NCBI RefSeq assembly: GCF_001613265.1
Contig: NZ_BDCA01000036.1
Coordinates: 1 to 59,366 of the forward strand
Source of the DNA: Nocardia vermiculata NBRC 100427
Lineage (GTDB): Bacteria; Actinomycetota; Actinomycetes; Mycobacteriales; Mycobacteriaceae
Length of the DNA: 59,366 nucleotides
Direction of reading: 5' to 3'
Shown here: in pieces, positions 17,608 to 25,933 of the stretch
How positions within the stretch are numbered: position 1 is the stretch's first letter
Layout: each line of letters opens with the position of its first letter
Notes under the pieces: generated by a model
What the model was told of the DNA's origin: nothing
Database searches by the model: none
What the model saw: only the letters and a program-made list of their open reading frames with translations
Program-made: the position numbers and the translations under genes

Positions 17608-18873
17608 TCATCGACGCAACGCGCCGCTGGCATCGAATTCCGCTTCCCGGCCCCGCATCTGGGCGCGGTACCAGTTCTCCCGATGCCGGACCATCACCTT
17701 CTCGTGCACCCGGCCGACCGGCGGCACTCGCCGGGCGAATTCCATGACGGTGATCAACGGCCACCGCAGCATCGGAATCAGCAACCACGGAAATGCCGGG
17801 GGCATACGGTATTTCCGCCGGGTGCCGGGAGCCATGTACATCGCCGAGTACACCGAATTGATCCGGAAGTTGTAGGCGGCGCGCACCTTGGCCAGACCGT
17901 GGTGTTCGGGTCGTGGTGCGAAAGCGGCAGGGTAGGACTCGATCAGCTCGGCACCGTGCGCACCGGCGTCGTAGGAGCGTGAGGCGATCGTCATGGCCAG
18001 CACCCGCAACGAGTCCAGCACTGTTTCCGGATGCCACTGCAACCGCACTCCCAGCAGATACCCCATGTACCGCTGAAAGTGCAGCAGTGCACGGATTTCG
18101 GCGGGCGTTGTCTGGTATCCCAAGGCCCACAGCCCGAGCCCCGGGGTCACGCTGCCGGCGATCAGGGTCAGCAACTGATAGGTCTGGCTGATCGGCAGGC
18201 CCCATTTGTCGATATCCCATTCGCTGTGCTCGGCCACCTTCGCCCGCACCGACACGTGCATCACCCGCACCTTCAGCGCGGTGCCGCGGCCGGTCGACCC
18301 CGGAGTGAGCAATGCATTCGGCTGCGAGACGTCCATCCAGAACCGGCAGGTCTCCAGATATCGGCGCAGTGCACTGTTTCCGGCATAGCCACCGGCCAGC
18401 GACAACGGCGTCGCCACCGCGGATTCGGTGTACATCTCCAAGGTTTCGGCACCGGCGAAGCTGAACAGCATGGTCCCCCAGCGACGCCAGATGGCGGCAC
18501 CCTGTTCGACGAGTTCGGGCCGCACCCAGTCGGGAACGGTGTCGAACTCGGCGAACAACTCCCGCATCGACTCGGGGGCCTCGGGCACCGCATCGATACC
18601 CTCGGTCAGGGCACGGTCGAGCAGGCGGCGGCCGGCCGCCGAACCGCCGGGGCCGTTCATCACCTCGGCGACGAACCGTTCGGCCACCGGATCACCCGCG
18701 AACAGATCCTCGGTGAGTGCCCGCGCCTGTTCATCGGTGGGAAAGATCCCGGCGCCGGTCACTTTTCGCACGAACGAGTCGATCCGCGCGACGACGGGCT
18801 GCTGCTTCGCCTCCCAGAAGCGGAAGGCGCTGGGGCATTCAAGGCTCTGTGCCGGAGTCTGGGTCTGGGTCAT
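17608..18873 (-). CDS. Oxygenase MpaB family protein, Lcp (latex-clearing protein)-like
   Basis: A 421-residue protein of the DUF2236/MpaB haem-oxygenase family. The haem-ligand region is KVRVMHVSVR with His206. Arg171 and Thr175 precede it by about 30 residues, a spacing like the Arg/Thr/His trio reported for rubber oxygenase Lcp (recalled, not aligned). WGLPISQTYQLLTL follows. Lcp enzymes cleave poly(cis-1,4-isoprene). Unlike secreted Lcp, no Tat signal is visible with the ATG at 18873, so this one is probably cytoplasmic and the substrate may be different. It begins five bases after the stop of the multicopper oxidase gene. Confidence 0.8.
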   Translation of the reverse strand: MTQTQTPAQSLECPSAFRFWEAKQQPVVARIDSFVRKVTGAGIFPTDEQARALTEDLFAGDPVAERFVAEVMNGPGGSAAGRRLLDRALTEGIDAVPEAPESMRELFAEFDTVPDWVRPELVEQGAAIWRRWGTMLFSFAGAETLEMYTESAVATPLSLAGGYAGNSALRRYLETCRFWMDVSQPNALLTPGSTGRGTALKVRVMHVSVRAKVAEHSEWDIDKWGLPISQTYQLLTLIAGSVTPGLGLWALGYQTTPAEIRALLHFQRYMGYLLGVRLQWHPETVLDSLRVLAMTIASRSYDAGAHGAELIESYPAAFAPRPEHHGLAKVRAAYNFRINSVYSAMYMAPGTRRKYRMPPAFPWLLIPMLRWPLITVMEFARRVPPVGRVHEKVMVRHRENWYRAQMRGREAEFDASGALRR

Positions 18874-18878
18874 CGAAT

Positions 18879-20669
18879 TCACCGCACCGTTCGGAATCGC
18901 AGCATCATGTCGTGGTCCTCGTGGTCGAGTATGTGGCAATGCCAGACGAAGCCTTGTAGCTCGGAATTGCCGTGTGCGTCATGGTGTCCCGCAGGTGAGA
19001 CGGCGGGCATCGGATTGAGCCTGGGGAAAGAGGCATCGGGGTCGAAGCCGAGTTCGTCGGCCGTGGGAAAGCGCACCACGATGCGGGTGACGGTGCCACC
19101 GTCTACCCGCACCACATCCTTGTGCCCGCTCTCCCACAGCGCCGGCGGCACCGGTGCTCCCGCCAGGAACCCCTCCGGGTCGGGCGTCCACCGCGTACCT
19201 ATCGGCGGCTGTGGATGAGCGGCCTGGTACTCCACCGTCCGTAGCGGCGTGCGGCTGAGAATCCGGAAGTTCACCAGATGGATGTGGATCGGATGCGGAT
19301 CCGGCGTGATGTTGACGATGTTCCACACCTCGGTGGTGCCCTGCCGGGGCATCTCGATATCCGGGTCGGAGTAGCGCAGATTGTTCAGCGACATGATCGC
19401 CGGTGGCAGCCGCAATTCGTAGGGCTGGGTGACGGTCAGATTCCGCACCAGGGCCGGCGTCTGCACGGGTGGTAGCGGTGGCGGGCGGCCCGGCCCGCCG
19501 CGCAAGGTCTGTGGCACCGGGCCGCGGAAGCCGGTGGTGTCCTCGACGCGGAACCGGCAGAACACGGGCATGGCGACCTCACCCAGCACCGCGGCCTGGA
19601 ACACCGGGGGTTCGTCGTTGCACAGCTCGACCGTCTCCCCCGGCGCGAGATCGGCGAAATCGACCAGCAGATCGACCCGTTCGGCAGGAGTGAGGCGCAG
19701 ATTGCGCACCGGAACCGGTGCATCCAGCAGCCCTTGATCGTTACCGATCACCCAGAAGCGCATGTGATTGCCGAAGAACAGATTCCAGGTGCTGAACGAG
19801 GCCGCGTTGATGACCCGGAAGCGATAGAGACCCCGCGCCACCGACAGCCGCGGCCAGACCGCGCCGTTGACCAGCCCGACATCACCGACCGCGCCGCCTT
19901 CCCACAGACCCTGCGGCACAACGACGGTCGAACGCAGGCTTTGTCGTCCCTCGGGGGTGAAGATCTTCTCCTGCAGGACCAGTGGCAGCTCGAAGTCGCC
20001 GGCCGGGAGACCGAGCGGATTGTCCGGCAGGCCGGTGTCGAATTCGTCGCGCAGCAACATCATTCCGGTGAGACCGGCGTACACGTTGGCGCGGGTGATA
20101 CCCATCGCGTGGTCGTGGTACCAGAGGTGCCCGGCCGGCTGGCGCAGCGGAAATTCGTGGTCCAGCTGCTGACCGGGCAGTACCAACTGCTCGGGATTAC
20201 CGTCACTCGCCGGTGGTGTCACACCGCCGTGCAGATGCAGTGATGCCGGCACCGTGGTCCGGTAGCTCTCCGGGACTCCGTGCAGACTGGTGTCGAGGTC
20301 GGCTGCGAATGGATGGGCGCCCAGCTCGTTGCGGAACCGGACGTGCAGCGGACTGCCGGCCTCGTGCTCGATGGTGGGGCCCAGATAGCTCTCCCCGTTG
20401 TAACCGAAGGCGGGGACCGCCGGCAGGTCGGGATGGAAACGATGTGCGGTGGTGGAGGCGACCATATCCAGCCGACTGCCCGTCAGCACCGGCAACCGTG
20501 GCATCTCCTGCACGAAACGCCGCAGCGGCGGCGAATGGAACAGCAGCGGGCTCTCGAAACCCCCGGGTGGCGGTGGGTCGGCCGCCGCCACGGCCTGCCC
20601 CGCCAACACAGCCGTCAGTCCCGCGCCTACCCCTCGCAACATCGCACGGCGGCCGATCGGTCGATACAT
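18879..20669 (-). CDS. Tat-exported multicopper oxidase
   Basis: A 596-residue three-cupredoxin oxidase. The N terminus (MYRPIGRRAMLRG then an Ala-rich hydrophobic run ending AAAADPP-like) is a twin-arginine signal. All copper ligand motifs are present in order: LHLHGG, WYHDHAMG, HPIHIHL and HCHILDHEDHDMM with the type 1 Cys and axial Met. The overall pattern resembles CotA/CueO/bilirubin-oxidase types. It oxidises phenols, metals or other substrates outside the membrane and reduces oxygen to water. The ATG at 20669 starts directly at the Tat signal. The open frame upstream is non-coding and covers the operator region. Confidence 0.9.
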   Translation of the reverse strand: MYRPIGRRAMLRGVGAGLTAVLAGQAVAAADPPPPGGFESPLLFHSPPLRRFVQEMPRLPVLTGSRLDMVASTTAHRFHPDLPAVPAFGYNGESYLGPTIEHEAGSPLHVRFRNELGAHPFAADLDTSLHGVPESYRTTVPASLHLHGGVTPPASDGNPEQLVLPGQQLDHEFPLRQPAGHLWYHDHAMGITRANVYAGLTGMMLLRDEFDTGLPDNPLGLPAGDFELPLVLQEKIFTPEGRQSLRSTVVVPQGLWEGGAVGDVGLVNGAVWPRLSVARGLYRFRVINAASFSTWNLFFGNHMRFWVIGNDQGLLDAPVPVRNLRLTPAERVDLLVDFADLAPGETVELCNDEPPVFQAAVLGEVAMPVFCRFRVEDTTGFRGPVPQTLRGGPGRPPPLPPVQTPALVRNLTVTQPYELRLPPAIMSLNNLRYSDPDIEMPRQGTTEVWNIVNITPDPHPIHIHLVNFRILSRTPLRTVEYQAAHPQPPIGTRWTPDPEGFLAGAPVPPALWESGHKDVVRVDGGTVTRIVVRFPTADELGFDPDASFPRLNPMPAVSPAGHHDAHGNSELQGFVWHCHILDHEDHDMMLRFRTVR

Positions 20670-20729
20670 CCTCGCACCTTCCGGGGTGACAATCGCTTCG
20701 TCTCCCGTCGGAAGGGACCATACCATCGG

Positions 20730-20745
20730 GTACAGTCGACGGTAC
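20730..20745. promoter_or_regulatory. Candidate TetR operator between divergent genes
   Basis: GTACAGTCGACGGTAC is palindromic at 14 of 16 positions (only positions 5 and 12 do not pair). It lies 61 bases from the oxidase start and 92 bases from the divergent TetR regulator start. This is the usual arrangement for a repressor controlling itself and the neighbouring operon. Confidence 0.55.
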
Positions 20746-20836
20746 TGATTCGGATGGATTTCTTCACACCGGAACTGCAGGTCGCGCGCTCCCCTACCAT
20801 CAGAGTTATGCACCTGGGCAAGGCAAGAGTGGTCCG

Positions 20837-21553
20837 ATGACGGCAGAACCGAGGCAGACGAAGGTGGCGAAGGACGCGACACCCCAGGAACCGTCCGCGG
20901 CGGCGGCCCCGGAGAGCGCCCCACGCCCGGCTCCCACGAGCAAGCAGACCCCACTCGCCACAAAGGCCCCGCTCACCAAAAAAGCGGAGGCCCAACACCG
21001 TACCCGCCGGCACACCGCCCGCCTGTCCTACGAGGACTGGGTGAACGGCGCACTGGATCTACTCGCCCGCGAAGGGGTGACCGCCGTGCGGATCCCCCGG
21101 CTGTGCCGGGAACTGGGCGTCACCAAGGGCAGTTTCTATTGGCACTTCGACGATCTCGGACAACTCGAGACCGCGATGGTCGATCGGTGGGGCGCTATGC
21201 AGACCGAGGCCGTGCGGGCACTGGCCGCGCTGGATTCGATTCCGGTCGAGCGCCGCATCGAGCAGATGGGCGCGATGCTCGTCGACCCGCAGCACTGGAT
21301 GGTGGAAGCATCGATACGGGAATGGTCACGCACCGACGAGAAGGTCGCACAGGCGGTCCGCGCACTGGATCAGCGTGTCTTTCAAACGGTGCGCACCATC
21401 ATGATCGACCTGGGCTTCGATCCGGCGCAGGCGCGACTACGTGCGGGCGCCATGGTCTATCTGGGAATCGGAATGATCCACGGCCGGGAGAACTTGCCGA
21501 CTCCCACTCCGGACGAGATGCAGGCAGTGATCGACCTACTCACCAGACCGTGA
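20837..21553 (+). CDS. TetR/AcrR family regulator, divergent to the oxidase operon
   Basis: A 238-residue regulator. The first 50 residues are a low-complexity Ala/Pro/Lys-rich extension. The TetR helix-turn-helix domain follows (about 60-115) with the recognition helix in LGVTKGSFYWHFDDLGQL. The C-terminal ligand domain is helical with no recognised pocket motif. It is divergent from the multicopper oxidase gene, so it probably represses the oxidase-oxygenase-lipocalin operon and responds to a substrate-like ligand. TetR regulators next to lcp genes (LcpR) are known in rubber degraders. An upstream ATG-proximal start is used; a later start is possible because the extension is not conserved. 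Confidence 0.85.
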   Translation: MTAEPRQTKVAKDATPQEPSAAAAPESAPRPAPTSKQTPLATKAPLTKKAEAQHRTRRHTARLSYEDWVNGALDLLAREGVTAVRIPRLCRELGVTKGSFYWHFDDLGQLETAMVDRWGAMQTEAVRALAALDSIPVERRIEQMGAMLVDPQHWMVEASIREWSRTDEKVAQAVRALDQRVFQTVRTIMIDLGFDPAQARLRAGAMVYLGIGMIHGRENLPTPTPDEMQAVIDLLTRP

Positions 21554-21749
21554 GAACGGTGCCGGTGGAGCCGAGAATAGTGAAGCCGAGTAATGAAGTG
21601 GGCCTAACGCTCCACAATCCGAACACTATGACCGTCGAGGGGCCGGCGATTCGGATGAGGCCAGTAGGCGTTCGACAAGTTGAAACAGGGCGCGACGGCG
21701 ATGGGCATACGCCTCGTCGGCCGGCACGGTGAGAGGAGGTGGTGCGCTG

Positions 21750-22181
21750 TCAGCGATCGTGATCGACCCGCTTCCCTGCACCCGGTACAGCTGCCAGCGC
21801 CGCGTTGGCCGCGGTACCGTCGGCGGTAGAGGGGATAACCCGCAGTATGACGACGATGCCGTGCGCGCTGCATACGTGCATCGTGTTGAAAAGCTCGAAA
21901 GGATAGGGGTCCAAGTGGGTTCGATGACTGCCGAGCTGCAGGTGCCGAGCAGAGGGTGACCATCCGGTCGGGTCGTAGACGACCTGTCGCACCAGTCCGA
22001 GGCGCGGCCGGAGGGCGGTGAGCAGTCCTGGGAGTTCGGCGGCCAGGTCTTGTGTGCGGGGCCACCAGACACCGTCGATGTGGCCGGTGCCATCGCGGCG
22101 CGGACGCAATCGCAATCGTGGTGTACAGAGCGGTGGGCGACGAGGCGGTGCGGGATGCAAGGTTGCCGATGGCTGCGCCAT
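21750..22181 (-). CDS. DUF5994 family protein (copy 1, A type)
   Basis: A 143-residue soluble protein with the DUF5994 pattern: PRLRLRPRRD, HIDGVWWPRTQDLAAELPGLL (residues about 35-55), VRQVVYDPTGWSPSAR and a late hydrophobic strand VVILRVIPSTAD. The function of the family is unknown. The A-type label used here refers to copies with YDP.xW and YPFxL.xxM motifs (this gene, 24962 and 27554). The start codon is preceded by CAGGAGCGTC (reverse strand, 22184-22193), a leader shared with three other copies in this block. It lies 466 bases after the acyltransferase gene on the same strand. Confidence 0.82.
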   Translation of the reverse strand: MAQPSATLHPAPPRRPPLCTPRLRLRPRRDGTGHIDGVWWPRTQDLAAELPGLLTALRPRLGLVRQVVYDPTGWSPSARHLQLGSHRTHLDPYPFELFNTMHVCSAHGIVVILRVIPSTADGTAANAALAAVPGAGKRVDHDR

Positions 22182-22647
22182 GAGACGCTCCTGTCACAGC
22201 CCGCCAGGGCCGGAATCCGAATCGGAGACGACGCGACCTCGACTGGTCGACATGCGGGATGCCTCCGGATATGGTCCAGCCTACTCGCTGACATCTGCCG
22301 GACGACCTGCGCGAATGGAATCGAGGGATGGCGCATGCCGCATCGCCTGTCGGATTCCGCGCTTATGTTGATCATCATCGGTGAACTGGGTCGGCTCGGC
22401 TGGCAAGGCCCTGATCGTCGCCCGGCCCGCCGGGCCGCACCGCGCTGGGGGGACACCCACCAGCCGACCGCGTTCCTCACCTCTCGGGTCGATACAACTG
22501 GTTCGCGCCATGTATACCCGGATACCGTGCGGGAGCGAATCTGCAGACATGCGAGTTCGAGGCCCACACCGAGTGTCTCGACGACGGCCGGCACACGCTG
22601 CATCAATTGCGGCATTCCCGGCTGCGGAGCCGGATCAGTGGTGCGGA
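22182..22647. other. Non-coding stretch between acyltransferase and DUF5994 copy 1
   Basis: Open frames occur on both strands but none shows a recognisable domain, good start signal or conserved motif. The part near 22182-22260 should carry the promoter and leader of DUF5994 copy 1. Confidence 0.45.
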
Positions 22648-23538
22648 TTACTGCGCGCGCTCACGGGCACGATGGTCGGTGGTCCACACCGGTTGCAGCA
22701 TGTGCCAGTCGGCCGGGTGCGCGGCGATACCGGCGGCGAACCGGTCGGCCAGGGCTTGGGTCGTGGCCTGCACACCATCGGTGGTGTCGATCGGCGCGCC
22801 GACGTGGAAACCCCAGCCGTCGGGGGTGAACCAGCAGTGCACCGGGAGCAAGGGTGCACCGGTGTCGATCGCCAGCCGAGCCGGGCCGGCCGGCATGCAG
22901 GCCGGTTCACCGAAGAAGGTGACCGGCACACCCGCGCCGGTCAGGTCGCGTTCACCGAGCAGCCCGACGATCCGCCCCTGCCGCAGCCGCGCGGTCAGCT
23001 GCGCGAACGGCGGTGCGGCGCCGCCGGTGAGAGGGACGATCTCGAATCCGAGGCTTTCCCGGAATCGGACGAAGCGGTGGAACAGCGATTCCGGTTGCAG
23101 CCGCTCGGCGACGACGGTCGGTGTGCCGACCCGCTGGACCAGCCACACTCCCGCCAGGTCCCAGTTGCCGCTGTGCGGTAACGCCAGCACGGCCCCGCGC
23201 CCGTGCCCGACCGCCTGGTGGATGTGTTCGAGCCCGGTGGCCGCCGAGTCGATGGTCGCGGCGAGCCGCACCGGATCCATCGACGGCAGCCGGAACGCTT
23301 CACACCAGTAGCGAGCGTAGGAGCGTAGGCTCGCGCGCACGAGATCGTCGGGCACCTGCGCCGCGGTGGTGGACAGCACCCGGGCCAGATTTCGCCGCAG
23401 CTGAATCGGACCACCACCGCGAGCAGCGCGATCGGCCGCGACCTCGAACGATCGCATCGCCCACTGCTGCGGCAGGGCCCGCACCAGCCGCCAGCCGGCC
23501 GCATACCCGAGATCCCAGGCTCGGTCCTTCGTGGTCAT
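22648..23538 (-). CDS. Lysophospholipid/PIM-type acyltransferase (PatA/HtrB family)
   Basis: A 296-residue acyltransferase of the LpxL/HtrB/PatA family. The catalytic motif is HSGNWD in VLALPHSGNWDLAGVWL, with the second family block GLLGERDLTGAGVPVTFFGEPA (ERD type) and a third LAIDTGAPLLPVHCWF. DRAWDLGYAAGWRLVRALP is the usual PatA-like N terminus. In mycobacteria PatA acylates the mannose of phosphatidylinositol mannosides at the membrane. The normal patA lies in the pgsA-patA-pimA operon, so this is probably a second paralogue. The ATG at 23538 is chosen over 23595 by that N-terminal match. It is divergent from the DUF5994 pair at 23897. Confidence 0.85.
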   Translation of the reverse strand: MTTKDRAWDLGYAAGWRLVRALPQQWAMRSFEVAADRAARGGGPIQLRRNLARVLSTTAAQVPDDLVRASLRSYARYWCEAFRLPSMDPVRLAATIDSAATGLEHIHQAVGHGRGAVLALPHSGNWDLAGVWLVQRVGTPTVVAERLQPESLFHRFVRFRESLGFEIVPLTGGAAPPFAQLTARLRQGRIVGLLGERDLTGAGVPVTFFGEPACMPAGPARLAIDTGAPLLPVHCWFTPDGWGFHVGAPIDTTDGVQATTQALADRFAAGIAAHPADWHMLQPVWTTDHRARERAQ

Positions 23539-23896
23539 CGGCCACCACCGGCCGATAACGTCACAGTTCTCGTAGCCGCGGCCGTCGGGAGGCATGCAGC
23601 AGCCGGCAGCACGCCGAGCCCGAAAGTGATGATCATGACGGCCTCCAACGCCGGTCGGGTGCGGGCCTTATGAGTCGGAGATACCCCATCCGACGGGACG
23701 ACACCCCCGCGGAGGAAGTTACCTGCGATGCTTCGAACGTCGGCTTGTGCGTACGCGCGCTATCGGCCCGGTGGGCGCCGCGGGCGTGGGTAGGATGGAA
23801 GATGCCGGGGGCTTTTCGTACGAAACCACCCGTGATCTCGTCGTCGCCCGGCCAATGAACAGGGCCCGCCACGCGGCCCCGGTCAGGAGCGTCGTG
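23539..23896. promoter_or_regulatory. Divergent promoter region with 12-bp palindrome
   Basis: This stretch separates the acyltransferase (-) from DUF5994 copy 2 (+) and contains no convincing gene. A perfect palindrome TTTCGTACGAAA lies at 23814-23825, about 70 bases before the DUF5994 start, and could be an operator. CAGGAGCGTC at 23884-23893 is the conserved DUF5994 leader. Confidence 0.5.
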
Positions 23897-24304
23897 ATGA
23901 CGCGACAATACGAGCCGATCCCGCAGGACCGCTCGCCACGCTTTACCCTCCTCAGCCGACCGCCGGTATCACGCCGGTTACCGACACCGCGAGCACCGCG
24001 CCCGGGTTCGGTGGATGGGGCCCGGTGGCCCCGCACGACCGACTTGGTCGCCGAACTGTCCGATCTGGAGGCGCTGGGCCGGCGGGCAGGCAGCATCGAC
24101 CGAATCATGTACAGCATGGACGCCTGGCAGCCGGCACCGAGGCGCGCGATGATCGGCGGACGTTCGGTTCGCCTGGACGGATACCGGCACCTGCCCGCCC
24201 ACACACTCTGTGTCCTGAGACCGGACCCGACGGACCCGGCAGACCGCGGCACACGCAGCCCATCCTGCGCCCGATCCGCGTCCCGTGTGGGAGGCCTGAT
24301 ATGA
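23897..24304 (+). CDS. DUF5994 family protein (copy 2, divergent)
   Basis: A 135-residue member recognised by SVDGARWPRTTDLVAEL (about 38-54), IDRIMYSMDAWQPAPRR and GRSVRLDGYRHLP. Compared with its paralogues it has a short deletion after VAEL. Its last 30 residues (RPDPTDPADRGTRSPSCARSA region) do not look like the usual hydrophobic LLVxPPxT strand, so the C terminus may be frameshifted or decayed. The ATG at 23897 follows the conserved leader CAGGAGCGTC. The stop overlaps the next DUF5994 start as ATGA, so the two are co-translated. Confidence 0.72.
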   Translation: MTRQYEPIPQDRSPRFTLLSRPPVSRRLPTPRAPRPGSVDGARWPRTTDLVAELSDLEALGRRAGSIDRIMYSMDAWQPAPRRAMIGGRSVRLDGYRHLPAHTLCVLRPDPTDPADRGTRSPSCARSASRVGGLI

Positions 24305-24780
24305 CACAGAACCCACCGCAGGACAGCGGCGGTGCCGCCGCCGACCGCGGCCCGGGCCGATTCCGGGCCGGCGCCGACGGTGGGCAACCATTCGACAAAC
24401 CGACCCGCACACCGCGGCTGCTGCTGCGCGAGGGTGACGAGGAATCCGGCGGCGTAGACGGCGCATGGTGGCCCAGAACCGACAACCTCACCACCGAACT
24501 GCACGACCTGGTCACCGCCCTCACCGCGCGACTGGGCGCGACCGCCCGGATCAGCTTCGACTGGAATGCGCTGAGCCTGTCCCAACGTCGCATCGACGCG
24601 CCCGACGGGATCGAGGTCACCGGCCCGCTTCCGGACCAGCCACCCCAAGTGATGTATGTCTTCGGCCCACACGATCGGCACCTTCGATTGCTGGTGATCA
24701 ATCCCGCCACCCCCGCAGACCAGGCACACGCGCAGATGCGCAGGGCCGTAAGCGCCGGCGCCGACAAGCCGGAATCATGA
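24301..24780 (+). CDS. DUF5994 family protein (copy 3, B type)
   Basis: A 159-residue paralogue. A polar N terminus of about 30 residues is followed by TPRLLLRE, GVDGAWWPRTDNLTTELHDLV (52-72) and ARISFDWNALSLSQRRI, then PPQVMYVFGPHDRHLRLLVI. The FxWNAxSLxQRRI motif and HDLV/I variant are shared only with the copy at 28061, defining a B type. It overlaps copy 2 by four bases. A B-type gene downstream of another DUF5994 gene occurs twice in this block. Function is unknown; no membrane segment or signal peptide is seen. Confidence 0.82.
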   Translation: MTQNPPQDSGGAAADRGPGRFRAGADGGQPFDKPTRTPRLLLREGDEESGGVDGAWWPRTDNLTTELHDLVTALTARLGATARISFDWNALSLSQRRIDAPDGIEVTGPLPDQPPQVMYVFGPHDRHLRLLVINPATPADQAHAQMRRAVSAGADKPES

Positions 24781-24961
24781 ACTACCCCGGGTGGCGACAT
24801 TGCCGGCCACCGTGCCATGCCGCTGCCCGCCGCTGTCCGATGGTGAGGTTCTCGATCGGGACCCCTGTATCTCCGCGGCACCGACATCGACGGCTCGGTC
24901 GTCGCGCCTCGTCGCGGCATATTCGTGACGAAACGTGGTCGCGATTCAGGGTTCGCGGCCG

Positions 24962-25393
24962 TCACTGCCGGGCAGCGTCGTTCCGAGCGGTTCGCCCGGC
25001 CGCCGCGAGTACCGATGTCGCGACGGCAGGATCGGTGCCCTCCGGGATGGCTCGCAACACGATCACGGTGCCGTTGGTCGCGCACAGATACATGATGCCG
25101 AACAACTCGAACGGGTACCGGTCCAGTCGCACAGCGCGTCCCGCGACGACCGGATGCCGGTCGGTGGTCGACCAGGTGCGCGGATCGTAGACGATGCGCC
25201 ATATCTGTTCTGCTCGCGGCCGAACTGCGGCAATCAGATCGGGCAGCTCGGCTGTCAGATTGCTCGATCGTGGCCACCAAGTCGCATCGATATAGCCACT
25301 CGCATCAGAATCCGGGCGCGGACGGAATCGAGGGGGGTCGGTGAGCGTTCGATCACGGACGGACACAGACGCGTTCAGTGATGGTGGCGTCAT
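24962..25393 (-). CDS. DUF5994 family protein (copy 4, A type)
   Basis: A 143-residue paralogue with PPRFRPRPDSD, GYIDATWWPRSSNLTAELPDL (33-53), IWRIVYDPRTWSTTDRH, RLDRYPFELFGIMYLC and VIVLRAIPEGTD. It is most like copies 1 and 7.4 kb-distant copy 27554 (A type). It is convergent with copies 2-3 and has the conserved leader CAGGAGCGTC on the minus strand (25396-25405) just before its ATG. No adjacent co-directional gene is seen, so it may be a single-gene unit. Confidence 0.82.
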   Translation of the reverse strand: MTPPSLNASVSVRDRTLTDPPRFRPRPDSDASGYIDATWWPRSSNLTAELPDLIAAVRPRAEQIWRIVYDPRTWSTTDRHPVVAGRAVRLDRYPFELFGIMYLCATNGTVIVLRAIPEGTDPAVATSVLAAAGRTARNDAARQ

Positions 25394-25933
25394 GGGACGC
25401 TCCTGCCGCGGCCTCCGCGAAGACCGGATATCGCATTCGGGGGACGTCGCTACCTCTGCTGGTCAGCGCACGTGATGCCGCCGAATGCCTCGACTCTACA
25501 CGCAGCGCTCGGCGCAAGTCCGCTCCCGCAGACCCGTCCCCCTGTTATCCGCCCCGGGCGTGGCAGCGAGCGCCTTTCGGCGAGTGCGGGCCTGCGGATC
25601 GGCACAATTCACCGGATGGTGCGGGCGATCCGGTTCCGGCGGCCGCTCGCATAAATTCTCGGTAGCCAGACATCGAAATCAGCGGCGAACCGGTGTCGGT
25701 CCGGTAACGACGCCCCTCACGCTGCTAACACCCGGCATCCTTGAGCGATGGTGTAGGTGTCGCCGATCCGACGACGCAGTCCGGCCGCTTCTGCCGACCC
25801 GGACGTGGACCCTCGATACGCGTCGGGGCGAATTTCAGCGGTGCGCGGCGCCAGTATCAGCTCGGCGGTTCGGCCAGGTGGCACGCACCTTCGCCGCCCG
25901 GCATCACCTATTTCGCGAGACGAACGGTGTGCG
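25394..25933. other. Gap between DUF5994 copy 4 and the ECF sigma gene
   Basis: A 540-base stretch between divergent genes. No open frame shows a recognisable domain. It should contain the promoters of both flanking genes. I see no clear inverted repeat or terminator. Confidence 0.45.

Noticed and set aside
22281..22550. 89-codon minus-strand frame between DUF5994 copy 1 and the acyltransferase
   Set aside because: No ribosome site, no domain, and competing frames of similar length on the other strand.
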